Positions 1-7,965 of a DNA stretch of 25,381 nt are shown one piece after another (within the stretch, counting starts at the first letter, position 1; every line of letters starts with the position of its first letter). Origin of the DNA: SYFY01 sp031385325 (GTDB lineage Bacteria > Pseudomonadota > Gammaproteobacteria > Pseudomonadales > Azotimanducaceae); contig JANNBJ010000127.1 of the NCBI GenBank assembly GCA_031385325.1, forward strand, positions 1 through 25,381. Direction: 5' to 3'. A program made the position numbers and the translations under genes. Below the pieces are notes generated by a model that saw nothing but the letters and a program-made list of their open reading frames with translations, was not told the origin of the DNA and did not search any database.

Positions 1-821
1 CCAAGATAGTTGCCGCCATCCACCACCAGATCGGTACCGGTAATGTATCGCCCCGCTGGCGAACAGAGGAACACACACATGGCGGCGGTCTCGGCCACGT
101 TTCCCAGACGCCCAGCCGGAATCTCTCGGGTTGCCTGCTGCTCATAGTCCGGTTTGTCGGAGGCAGCAAACTCTTCTTCGCGCACACCCGCAGTATCGAT
201 CGTGCCGGGCGCAACACAATTCACCGTCACGCCATGACGCGCCCAATGCCAGGCCAGGCTCTTGGTCAGATTCACCACCCCCGCACGTGCAGCGCCTGAA
301 TGCGGAAAGTCCGGCGCGCCTCGTCCGTAGGAATAAATATGCACGATGTTGACGATGGCACCGAAGCCATTTGCAACCATGTGTTTGCCAAAGCGGCTCG
401 TTACATTCCAGGTGCCATTCAGATTGAGGTCGATGACCGCACGCCAGCCGTTGTCGCTGATGTCTCCCGGCCTGGCCGGAAACTGACCGCCTGCGTTGTT
501 GATGAGGAAGTCGATTCGACCGAATTCCGCAATCGCCTTTGCCAGTAATCCATCCACTTCCGCGGTGTCGCGAATATTTACGGGTAACGCAAGACAGCGA
601 CGGCCTATGGCACGGATGTCGTTAGCTGTCGGTTCCAGATGGTCCGGATTGCGACTGGCGATCACGCAGTCTGCGCCCAGGCGAGCAAAACCCAGTGCAA
701 TCTCTCGCCCGATCCCCCGCCCACCACCGGTCACCAGAACTGTTCGGCCGGCAAGCAATCCTTGCGCAAAGGTGCTCATCACATCGGCCAGGTTCTGATC
801 TCCCGCCTTTTTGTGCGCCAT
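1..821 (-). CDS. PECR-like SDR oxidoreductase (3' end outside window)
   Basis: Classical-length short-chain dehydrogenase/reductase read from ATG at 819-821; the last visible residues are DGGNYL, so the C-terminus lies beyond base 1. The Rossmann motif TGGGRGIG is at residues 31-38 and NNAGGQ at about 108-113. The active-site segment reads HSGAARAGVVNLTKSLAW (174 on), which closely resembles peroxisomal trans-2-enoyl-CoA reductase (PECR) as I remember it. The usual YxxxK is therefore Ser175...Arg179. A C-terminal ITGTDLVVDGG motif is typical of SDRs. By analogy it may reduce an enoyl-CoA with NAD(P)H in the cytosol, but substrate is inferred. A second in-frame ATG at residue 15 would give a more usual SDR N-terminus; neither start has a clear Shine-Dalgarno. 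It diverges from the CMD gene with only 41 bp between starts. Confidence 0.88.
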   Translation of the reverse strand, partial: MAHKKAGDQNLADVMSTFAQGLLAGRTVLVTGGGRGIGREIALGFARLGADCVIASRNPDHLEPTANDIRAIGRRCLALPVNIRDTAEVDGLLAKAIAEFGRIDFLINNAGGQFPARPGDISDNGWRAVIDLNLNGTWNVTSRFGKHMVANGFGAIVNIVHIYSYGRGAPDFPHSGAARAGVVNLTKSLAWHWARHGVTVNCVAPGTIDTAGVREEEFAASDKPDYEQQATREIPAGRLGNVAETAAMCVFLCSPAGRYITGTDLVVDGGNYL

Positions 822-862
822 TGGCTGTACTCGAGTCCCAAAGTGCCGTGTATCCTAACGCG

Positions 863-1303
863 ATGAGCACGCAAACCCACAGACCAGTTGGCGCCAACCT
901 CGAACCCACGCTGGGTCCGCGACCCGAACTATGGTCGCGCTTCGAAACTTTCTACGACGCGTTGTGGAACGATGGTCATATCAGCCGACGAGTACTGGAA
1001 TTGTGTCGTCTACGTGTCGCGGCCATTCACGATTGCGACGCAGAGTGGGCGTACCGAACCGCCGATGTGTTCATATCCGATATCGACATCGCCGCATTGC
1101 GGCGAGGTGATTTCCTGCCTTTCGATCATTGTGAACAGGCCGCGCTTCAGATCGCCGAAAAAACGCCGTTTCAGCACCAGGCCATCACCGACACCGATGT
1201 GAAAGCGGTCGAGAACGGTTACGGCCCTGCTGCCACGGTTGCTTTGCTGACAGCGATCGCCTTTTTCGATGTTCGCTGTCGCTGGCATCTCACTTTCAAT
1301 TAA
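863..1303 (+). CDS. Carboxymuconolactone decarboxylase (CMD)/AhpD-like protein
   Basis: A 146-aa cytosolic protein with the all-helical CMD/AhpD layout. The segment LCRLRVAAIHDCDAEWAYR corresponds to the core helix that in AhpD carries CxxC and a nearby His. Here only one Cys is kept (HDCDAEW), so the second redox Cys position is Ala. This is the pattern of CMD members that are not CxxC peroxidases. I chose ATG 863 because the protein from there has CMD length; the frame is open upstream but that part is antisense to the SDR. No good Shine-Dalgarno is seen. The next gene, another CMD protein, starts 22 bp after the stop, so the two probably form one transcript and perhaps a functional pair. 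Function (decarboxylase, peroxidase-like or dehydratase-like) cannot be decided from sequence. Confidence 0.75.
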   Translation: MSTQTHRPVGANLEPTLGPRPELWSRFETFYDALWNDGHISRRVLELCRLRVAAIHDCDAEWAYRTADVFISDIDIAALRRGDFLPFDHCEQAALQIAEKTPFQHQAITDTDVKAVENGYGPAATVALLTAIAFFDVRCRWHLTFN

Positions 1304-1325
1304 ATCAAGACCACAGGTTCACGGT

Positions 1326-1838
1326 ATGTCCACAACACCTCGAGTCACCCCACCACCCACGGCCAAGACTGCCGACTTCGGTACGCTCATGAGCTACATC
1401 GGCAAACCGACCGCAGCGTTTTTTGACCTGTATGCGGAATACTGGCAACGCGGTGTCCTGCCTGCCGATCTGAAGGAGATCACGCGCTTGCGCAACGCAC
1501 GAGTCACCGACTGCGGCTACTGACGCAACGTACGATTTGACTCCGCCCGTGCGGCGGGGCTGACCGAAGACAAGGCCACGCACGTCAACGATGGTTACGA
1601 GACGACCCTGTCGCCACGTGAAGTGGCTGCGTTGCACCTGACCGATGTGTTGATCGGCATGCCAAGACCGCTAACCACAGCAGAGCGGGTCGAGCTTGAG
1701 CGCCAGTTCTCCGCTGCCGAAATTGCTGAACTCGCCATGGGCGTCGGGTTATTCCTCGGCATGTCGAAGGTGCTGATCAATCTGGGTCTTGAGCCCGAGG
1801 CGATGCCAACTACGGTGGTGCCTACACCAGGATCCTGA
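1326..1838 (+). CDS. CMD/AhpD-like selenoprotein, in-frame TGA read as Sec (CxxU)
   Basis: Read through one in-frame TGA at 1521-1523, the frame gives a 170-aa CMD-family protein. Residues 1-65 end in ITRLRNARVTDCGY, then TGA, then RNVRFDSARAAGL and a helical C-terminal half that continues to a TGA stop at 1836-1838. CMD/AhpD homologues typically have LR(N/V)A...CxYCxxxR here, so TGA sits exactly at the second Cys of the redox CxxC; Cys63 and Sec66 would form the CxxU centre. No frameshift or other stop occurs in the 104 codons after TGA, and a hairpin of bacterial SECIS type follows. The likely role is thiol/selenol redox chemistry such as peroxide reduction. The alternative is a TGC-to-TGA nonsense mutation. 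The start is ATG 1326, 22 bp after the upstream CMD gene; the hydrolase follows 52 bp later. Confidence 0.78.
1541..1559 (+). promoter_or_regulatory. Candidate bacterial SECIS hairpin
   Basis: Directly after the in-frame TGA (1521-1523), CTCCGCC at 1541-1547 pairs with GGCGGGG at 1553-1559. This gives a seven-pair stem including one U-G pair. The five-base apical loop is CGTGC (1548-1552) with G in its second position. Twenty-four bases separate the TGA from the loop. Known bacterial SECIS elements lie inside the coding region just after UGA, with a short loop about 16-37 nt away and a G among the first loop bases, so the geometry fits. SelB would bind this loop to deliver Sec-tRNA. The fit is by eye; no folding energy was computed. 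Confidence 0.6.
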
Positions 1839-1890
1839 TCAAGGGACTGCCCGGCCCAGAATCTCGGCAACATGGAGGAACGAAACAGTC

Positions 1891-2985
<1,095 letters not shown>

Positions 2986-3008
2986 GAAGCACAAATCGCA
3001 GGCGCGGC

Positions 3009-3036
3009 ATGATACACCAGGATGCGTCGGCGTCAC
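3009..3036 (-). promoter_or_regulatory. Probable sigma-70 promoter of tRNA-Val
   Basis: On the minus strand, GTGACG (3031-3036) and TATCAT (3009-3014) are separated by 16 bp. They are followed by the GC-rich stretch GCCGCGCC before the tRNA 5' end at 2985. A near-consensus -10, a usable -35 and a GC-rich discriminator are typical of stable-RNA promoters under stringent control. The match was made by eye. Confidence 0.5.
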
Positions 3037-3272
3037 CTCTTCCGAAGTTCGTTCACCGATCCAGCAGAACCTTCGCGATCGAACTCCAAACGACACGTCT
3101 TCTGGTGCAGATTTGCTTTGTGGCAGTCATGACAGCAGATGGCAAATCCGGAACCCACAGTGTTATCTTCCAACCCGTCATGTAACGACGTTAATCCATC
3201 TATGGAAGGCAGATGATTATCGAGACGATTGAAATTCCGCGCGCGCTCCAGGTGGTTTCGGCAGAGCAACAA
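3033..3272 (-). CDS. Doubtful small ORF with HNH-like motif
   Basis: A 79-codon frame from a TTG start, opposite the start of the antitoxin-like gene. It contains DNHLPSIDG, then LEDNTV, then ICCHDCHKANL. The spacing recalls the D-H...N...C-x2-C-H-x3-K layout of HNH nucleases, with LLCRNH upstream as a possible partner Cys. No Shine-Dalgarno is seen, the frame opens directly after a TGA, and the plus strand has a better-supported start, so this may be a decayed HNH gene or chance. It ends inside the proposed tRNA-Val promoter. Confidence 0.2.
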   Translation of the reverse strand: MLLCRNHLERARNFNRLDNHLPSIDGLTSLHDGLEDNTVGSGFAICCHDCHKANLHQKTCRLEFDREGSAGSVNELRKR

Positions 3273-3476
3273 TCAGTTGCCCAGCCAACGATAGTGGCCC
3301 CCGGCAATCACGCGGATTTCGATTACTGCGATGTTCTCGCATCGGGCTTCAACAGACCAGCCAACGCTACGAACGATCGTTACACCTACGATGCACCCGT
3401 CATTCGCGGTCATGCATCACCAAACGCCGATATCCTGTCCCGACAGGCCGTGTACGAATACCTCGGCTCTCGATGA
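3213..3476 (+). CDS. VapB-like antitoxin remnant
   Basis: An 87-aa frame with a good ribosome site: GGAAGG 5 bp before ATG 3213. The C-terminal stretch SPNADILSRQAVYEYLGSR resembles the toxin-binding tail (..DLxSRxALYDxLEG..) of VapB antitoxins paired with this kind of PIN toxin. The N-terminus begins IETIEIPRAL, as a ribbon-helix-helix antitoxin might, but the middle (about 20-60) does not look like a normal RHH domain, so the gene may be degenerate. Its TGA stop overlaps the ATG of the PIN gene by four bases (ATGA), a typical antitoxin-toxin arrangement. Expected role if intact: bind DNA at its own promoter and neutralise the toxin. Confidence 0.5.
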   Translation: MIIETIEIPRALQVVSAEQQSVAQPTIVAPGNHADFDYCDVLASGFNRPANATNDRYTYDAPVIRGHASPNADILSRQAVYEYLGSR

Positions 3477-3866
3477 GAGCCGTTGACACCAGCCTTTTGC
3501 TGGCCGCACATCGCGTCGAATGCGGCGAACATGTGCAATCGGCGCGAACCCTGGCCGCGCTGTGTGAAGGCAGGGAACCATGGGGCCTGCCACTCGACGT
3601 CATCAATGAGTTCCTGCAACTGGTCACCCATGAGCGATTGTTCAATCCGCCGTCTACTTCGATGGTTGCGCTGGAGTTCGTGCATGCACTTGTGAACTCA
3701 CCGGCTTGCAAGTTGTTGTTACCCGGCGAACGAGGAGTGGAACCGACGCAACACCTGGCTAAACACGAAGCGATCGAGAGGCGTATAACCGACTGCTGTT
3801 TGCGGCACGAGGTATCGGACCTGCTGACTGCCGGATCCTGACTTCCCGGCATTTGCTCTGACTTGA
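3473..3866 (+). pseudogene. PIN-domain toxin (VapC-like), frameshifted at the C-terminus
   Basis: From ATG 3473 the frame encodes a PIN domain. MRAVDTSLLLAAHR carries the first acidic residue (Asp5), and PWGLPLDVINEFLQLVTH carries Glu46. RLFNPP is a familiar signature of this VapC group. The frame ends at 3841 as LLTAGS-stop. Removing one G of the GG at 3833-3834 restores TADPDFPAFALT and a stop at 3864-3866, which matches the family's terminal TADxDF motif with its last Asp. The middle (about 84-105) also looks eroded and the usual central HDA motif is poor. VapC toxins are RNases, often of tRNA; this copy is probably inactive. It lies just beyond tRNA-Val. Confidence 0.65.
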
Positions 3867-3919
3867 ATCGCCGACGCGTCCCCCGTATACATGCAACTTC
3901 AAAGGGGGAAACGCAGAAC

Positions 3920-5479
3920 ATGTCGACACCACAGAATTCACTCAGTCTCGAAGCCGCGATTCAAACCGGGATGACCATCGCCTGGCAGGCCGCACGATTT
4001 CCTGCCGTCAGCGCCGTGATGTCGAATTACGGGGACCGATCGTTCAGTGACTTGAACGCCAACGCGAATCGGCTGGTTCGCTGCCTGCGCGAAGGCGGAC
4101 TCGTTGCCGGTGACTCCGTCGCCATCGTCGCCAAGAACCGACCGGAGTTTGTCGAGGTCCTGGCAGCGACGATGCGCTGCGGCCTGCGACTCACACCCAT
4201 CAACTACCACCTCAAAGCTGAAGAGATTGGCTACATCGTCGACAACTGTGATGCCAAGGCATTCATCGCCGATGCGACCCTGGGACAGGTGCCGGTCGAA
4301 GCGCTGATCCATGCGCCCGGTGTCCGTCTGGCGCTTTCGGTGGGCGGTGACATCGCAGGTTTCGAGTCTTACAACGAGGCCATTGAGCCGTTCAGCGGCG
4401 ACAACATCGCCGATCCGTCGCTCGGTGCACGTATGCTCTACACCTCGGGGACCACTGGCCGACCAAAAGGTGTGTTCCGCAGGGATCGCCTGCCTGAAGT
4501 GCCACAAGGCGAAGACAATCTGAACGGCTATCGTGCCGGATTGGACCGAGCACTCGTAACCGGCCCTGGATACCACGCCGCGCCCCTGCTCATCGATATC
4601 GTTACGCCCCTCATCTCGGGCGTCGGGATCGTCATGATGGACAGATGGGATGCCGAACAGACTCTCAACCTGATCGACCGACATGGCATCACCCACACGC
4701 ATATGGTAGCGACGATGTTTCATCGGCTGCTGCATCTTCCGGACACCGTGCGGCAAAAGTACAACGTGTCATCGTTACGCCGGTTGATTCATGGCGCCGC
4801 TCCCTGTCCCGTTCACATCAAGCGATCCATGATCGAGTGGGTCGGACCGATCATCTGGGAATACTACGCAGCCACCGAAGGCGGCGGCGGATTTCTGGTT
4901 GGCAGCGAAGAATGGCTGACCAAACCCGGCACGGTCGGCAAACCAGGACCGGAATTCGATAACAGGATTCTGGACGACGACGGTAATCCAGTGCCGGTGG
5001 GCACCATTGGCACGATTTTCATGCGAGCGCCTGACAAGGGTCGTTTCGAGTACTACAAGGATGAGGGTAAAACCGGCAAGTCCTATCGTGGAGACTACTT
5101 CACGCTGGGCGACATGGGCTACTTCGATGCAGACGGTTATCTGTTTCTCACCGGACGCAGCGCCGAACTCATCATTTCCGGTGGCGTCAACATCTATCCC
5201 GTGGAAGTAGACAATGAACTGCTCAAACATCCTGCAGTCCATGATGTCTGCACCTTTGGCGCCCCTAACGAAGAGTGGGGCGAGGAAGTGAAGTCAGTGG
5301 TTTGCCTGCGCGCGGGCTTTTCACCAAGCCCCGAGCTCGCGGATGAACTGATCGGTTGGGCCAAGGACCGACTGGCAGGCTTCAAGGTCCCTCGTTCCAT
5401 CGATTTTGTCGACACTATCGCCCGCTCCGAAGCAGGCAAGGTGCAGCGCAAGGAAATCCGGGCTCGCTACTGGCCTTGA
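3920..5479 (+). CDS. AMP-dependent acyl-CoA synthetase (FadD-like)
   Basis: A 519-aa ANL-superfamily ligase that should activate a carboxylic acid (fatty, steroid-derived or similar) to its CoA thioester through an acyl-adenylate. The start at ATG 3920 is set by the purine-rich AGGGGGAA about 10 bases upstream; the frame is open further 5' but without homology. The P-loop YTSGTTGRPKG is at residues 174-184, the A5 motif YYAATEGGG is near 315, the hinge region GDMGYFDADGYLFLTGRSAELIISGG is followed by NIYPVEV, and the catalytic Lys lies in GKVQRKEIR near the C-terminus. All core motifs are intact. It stands alone, following the toxin remnant and converging on uvrB with 6 bp between stops. Substrate cannot be told from motifs. 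Confidence 0.9.
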   Translation: MSTPQNSLSLEAAIQTGMTIAWQAARFPAVSAVMSNYGDRSFSDLNANANRLVRCLREGGLVAGDSVAIVAKNRPEFVEVLAATMRCGLRLTPINYHLKAEEIGYIVDNCDAKAFIADATLGQVPVEALIHAPGVRLALSVGGDIAGFESYNEAIEPFSGDNIADPSLGARMLYTSGTTGRPKGVFRRDRLPEVPQGEDNLNGYRAGLDRALVTGPGYHAAPLLIDIVTPLISGVGIVMMDRWDAEQTLNLIDRHGITHTHMVATMFHRLLHLPDTVRQKYNVSSLRRLIHGAAPCPVHIKRSMIEWVGPIIWEYYAATEGGGGFLVGSEEWLTKPGTVGKPGPEFDNRILDDDGNPVPVGTIGTIFMRAPDKGRFEYYKDEGKTGKSYRGDYFTLGDMGYFDADGYLFLTGRSAELIISGGVNIYPVEVDNELLKHPAVHDVCTFGAPNEEWGEEVKSVVCLRAGFSPSPELADELIGWAKDRLAGFKVPRSIDFVDTIARSEAGKVQRKEIRARYWP

Positions 5480-5485
5480 TCACGC

Positions 5486-7513
5486 TCACGACAGCAGGCG
5501 TTCCTTGCGGATCGCCGCAATGCGATCCCGCATGGCTGCCGCCTCCTCGAATTCCAGATTCCGCGCGAGTGCAAGCATCTGCGCCTCAAGCTCGGTGAGC
5601 AGTTTGCCGAGTGCCCGCGGATCATCCGGGATGACGACATCATCGAGCCGCTTGTTGCGCACGTTTCCTGTTTTGACGCGCCCGGTAGATGGTGTTGGAG
5701 CGGGTGTTCTGGCGCCTTCCATGACATCGGCGACGGCCTTGGTGATCGACTGAGGCGTGATGCCATGCAGCAGATTGTGCGCGACCTGTCTCGCCCGCCG
5801 GCGATCGGTTTCAGCAATGGCGCGTTGCATCGATCCGGTGATCTTGTCCGCATAGAGGATCGCCCTGCCCCGCAGGTTGCGAGCTGCACGGCCAATGGTC
5901 TGGATCAACGATCCCTCGGAGCGCAGAAATCCTTCCTTGTCGGCATCCAGAATACCGACCAGGGCAACCTCAGGCATATCCAGACCTTCGCGCAACAAGT
6001 TGATGCCAACCAGTACATCAAACACCCCACGCCGCAGATCACGAATAATCTCCATGCGCTCGACGGTTTGGATATCCGAATGCAGATATCGCACCCGAAC
6101 GCCGTGATCGTCCAGAAAATCGGTGAGGTCCTCGGCCATGCGCTTGGTCAACGTCGTGACCAGCACACGATCGCCAACGGCTACCGTCAGATTGATCTCC
6201 CCCAGCAGATCTGCAACCTGGCTGAGGGCTGGTCGAATTTCGATTTCCGGATCGACCAGGCCGGTCGGTCGTACCACCTGTTCAACGGTCTGCCCCGCAT
6301 GCCGGCCCTCATAGGGGCCAGGGGTCGCAGAGACAAAAATCGCCTGTGGTACCAGCGCTTCCCATTCATCGAAACGCAGCGGCCGATTGTCGAGCGCCGA
6401 TGGCAATCGAAAGCCGTATTCAACCAAAGTCTCCTTGCGTGACCGATCACCTTTGTACATGGCCCCGATCTGCGGCACGGTGACATGTGATTCGTCGATC
6501 ACCATCAGCGCATCCTTGGGCAGATAGTCGAACAGAGTCGGTGGCGGTTCACCAGCAGCGCGTCCGGATAGATACCGCGAATAGTTTTCGATACCCGAGC
6601 AATATCCCAGTTCCTTGATCATCTCCAGATCGAATCGGGTGCGCTGTTCAAGCCGCTGTGCTTCCAGCAGCTTGTCAGTGCGCCGCAGGAATTCGAGCCG
6701 TTCTTTCAACTCTTCGCGAATCTCGTCCAGCACGGCCAGGATTCGCTCACGCGGTGTGACGTAGTGCGTCTTGGGAAACACCGTGTAACGTGGCACACGA
6801 CGGAGAATTTCGCCCGTCAGCGGATCGAATACGGATAGTGTCTCCAGCACATCATCGAACAACTCAACCCGCACGGCTTCTTTTTCCGACTCTGCCGGAA
6901 AGATATCGATGACATCGCCGCGCACACGATACGTACCACGTGAAAACGCCATGTCGTTGCGCGTGTACTGGAGTTCTGCCAACCGGCGCAGCATGGTGCG
7001 CTGCTCAACCCGATCGCCACGGTCCAGGTGAATGACCATGCGCAGATAGGATTGAGGATCCCCCAGACCATAAATGGCTGACACCGAAGCGACGATGATC
7101 GTGTCGCGTCGCTGCAAAAGTGCCTTGGTTGCCGATAGCCGCATCTGCTCGATGTGGGCATTGATCGACGAGTCTTTCTCGATATAGGTATCGGAGGAAG
7201 GAACGTAAGCTTCAGGCTGGTAGTAGTCGTAGTACGAAACAAAGTACTCGACGCTGTTGTACGGGAAGAATTCACGGAACTCACCATACAACTGCGCCGC
7301 GAGTGTCTTGTTGGGAGCCAGAACGATGGTAGGTCGCTGAACCTGTTCGATCACCTTGGCGATCGCAAACGTTTTGCCGGAGCCCGTTACTCCAAGCAGT
7401 GTCTGATGTGCAAGACCTGCCTCAAGGCCCCCAACCATCGCCGTGATGGCCGCAGGCTGATCACCGGCCGGGGAATAGTCTGCGACCACCTTGAATTCTG
7501 CTTCCTGATACAC
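5486..7513 (-). CDS. uvrB: Excinuclease ABC subunit B
   Basis: A 675-aa UvrB, the usual length. It loads onto damaged DNA with UvrA, verifies the lesion and recruits UvrC in nucleotide excision repair. The Walker A motif GVTGSGKT is at 41-48, and the beta-hairpin region YFVSYYDYYQPEAYVP, which inserts between strands, lies at about 90-105. The DEAD-type box DESH is near 340, helicase motif VLVGINLLREGLDMPEV and QTIGRAARN follow, and the C-terminal UVR domain (ELEAQMLALARNLEFEEAAAMRD) that contacts UvrC is present. The start is GTG at 7511-7513, fixed by alignment of the N-terminus (FKVVADYSPAGDQPAAI). No LexA box of the CTGT-N8-ACAG type is seen upstream; an unrelated palindrome is (7542-7557). 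Confidence 0.98.
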   Translation of the reverse strand: MYQEAEFKVVADYSPAGDQPAAITAMVGGLEAGLAHQTLLGVTGSGKTFAIAKVIEQVQRPTIVLAPNKTLAAQLYGEFREFFPYNSVEYFVSYYDYYQPEAYVPSSDTYIEKDSSINAHIEQMRLSATKALLQRRDTIIVASVSAIYGLGDPQSYLRMVIHLDRGDRVEQRTMLRRLAELQYTRNDMAFSRGTYRVRGDVIDIFPAESEKEAVRVELFDDVLETLSVFDPLTGEILRRVPRYTVFPKTHYVTPRERILAVLDEIREELKERLEFLRRTDKLLEAQRLEQRTRFDLEMIKELGYCSGIENYSRYLSGRAAGEPPPTLFDYLPKDALMVIDESHVTVPQIGAMYKGDRSRKETLVEYGFRLPSALDNRPLRFDEWEALVPQAIFVSATPGPYEGRHAGQTVEQVVRPTGLVDPEIEIRPALSQVADLLGEINLTVAVGDRVLVTTLTKRMAEDLTDFLDDHGVRVRYLHSDIQTVERMEIIRDLRRGVFDVLVGINLLREGLDMPEVALVGILDADKEGFLRSEGSLIQTIGRAARNLRGRAILYADKITGSMQRAIAETDRRRARQVAHNLLHGITPQSITKAVADVMEGARTPAPTPSTGRVKTGNVRNKRLDDVVIPDDPRALGKLLTELEAQMLALARNLEFEEAAAMRDRIAAIRKERLLS

Positions 7514-7541
7514 CGACGCTTTTCCCGTTCAAAACCGTAGT

Positions 7542-7557
7542 GTGGCATAGCTGCCAC
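7542..7557. promoter_or_regulatory. Perfect palindrome upstream of uvrB
   Basis: GTGGCA and TGCCAC are separated by the four bases TAGC, giving a 16-bp perfect inverted repeat 28 bp ahead of the uvrB GTG. Position and symmetry suit an operator for a dimeric regulator or a short leader hairpin; no matching regulator is known to me. Confidence 0.3.
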
Positions 7558-7664
7558 GACCACGAAGGACCGCTTCGCTGCGTGCCGACGCACACCAGTT
7601 CTACCGTTCAGGAAAAAAGGGGCCCTGGCTCGTGACTGCCTTGGCCCTGAATTGGGAGGAGATC

Positions 7665-7883
7665 ATGAACTTCCAGAGACAGCGCAGAGTCCGGGAAGAG
7701 ACTGCGTGGCTCTCAGGGCGGGAGATGGGGACTTCCGTGTCCCGCCCCGGCGCAGCTCCCTGCGCCCAGGCACTATCTCAGGCAGCCCCCAAATTTGCGA
7801 AGTGCATCACAACTCCGTGGAGCGACCCTACAAGTGTTCTGATTCAATCACTTAGAGCGAATTTCGGAGGGCTGCGTAGGTAA
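7665..7883 (+). CDS. Candidate small protein, unknown
   Basis: A 72-codon frame from ATG 7665 preceded by a strong Shine-Dalgarno (GGGAGGAG, 7654-7661). The N-terminal 20 residues are very basic and acidic (NFQRQRRVREE), then a Pro/Ala/Ser-rich part with two Cys. I recognise no family. The middle of the frame is made of the two hairpins at 7716-7766, which argues for a structured RNA or repeat rather than a selected protein. The ribosome site is the only real support. Confidence 0.25.
   Translation: MNFQRQRRVREETAWLSGREMGTSVSRPGAAPCAQALSQAAPKFAKCITTPWSDPTSVLIQSLRANFGGLRR
7716..7766. repeat. Two adjacent REP-like hairpins
   Basis: GGGCGGGA (7716-7723) pairs perfectly with TCCCGCCC (7740-7747). 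One base later GGCGCAG (7749-7755) pairs perfectly with CTGCGCC (7760-7766) around a CTCC loop. Inside the first hairpin GGGAC (7728-7732) and GTCCC (7739-7743) offer an alternative fold. No T-run follows, so this is not a simple terminator. Paired GC-rich palindromes resemble REP/BIME units, but only one copy is visible in the window. Confidence 0.45.
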
Positions 7884-7965
7884 CCGCACGTCGAATGCTG
7901 TGCACAATCGGCAAGGCGGGGCAACAATCCGGCCGAACCCGCTAAATGTCTGGAGAATCTTTCGC

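Larger units (their letters stand above)
7558..7965. other. Intergenic region with hairpins, no certain gene
   Basis: About 400 bases between uvrB and the FAD oxidoreductase, which diverge. It holds a GGGGCCC palindrome (about 7618-7624), one tiny candidate ORF and two strong adjacent hairpins. The promoters for both flanking genes must lie here, but I see no convincing -35/-10 pair. Shine-Dalgarno GGAG (7952-7955) for the FAD gene closes the region. Confidence 0.5.

Noticed and set aside
3839..3841. TGA in the PIN toxin as a second selenocysteine codon
   Set aside because: PIN domains use acidic residues, not Cys or Sec, and no hairpin of SECIS type follows. A one-base frameshift restores the family C-terminus, which explains it better.
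3938..4756. A 272-codon open frame on the minus strand
   Set aside because: It lies wholly opposite the well-supported acyl-CoA synthetase, has no recognisable domain and is explained by antisense of a GC-rich gene.
5765..6442. A 225-codon open frame on the plus strand
   Set aside because: It is antisense of conserved uvrB coding sequence and has no independent support.
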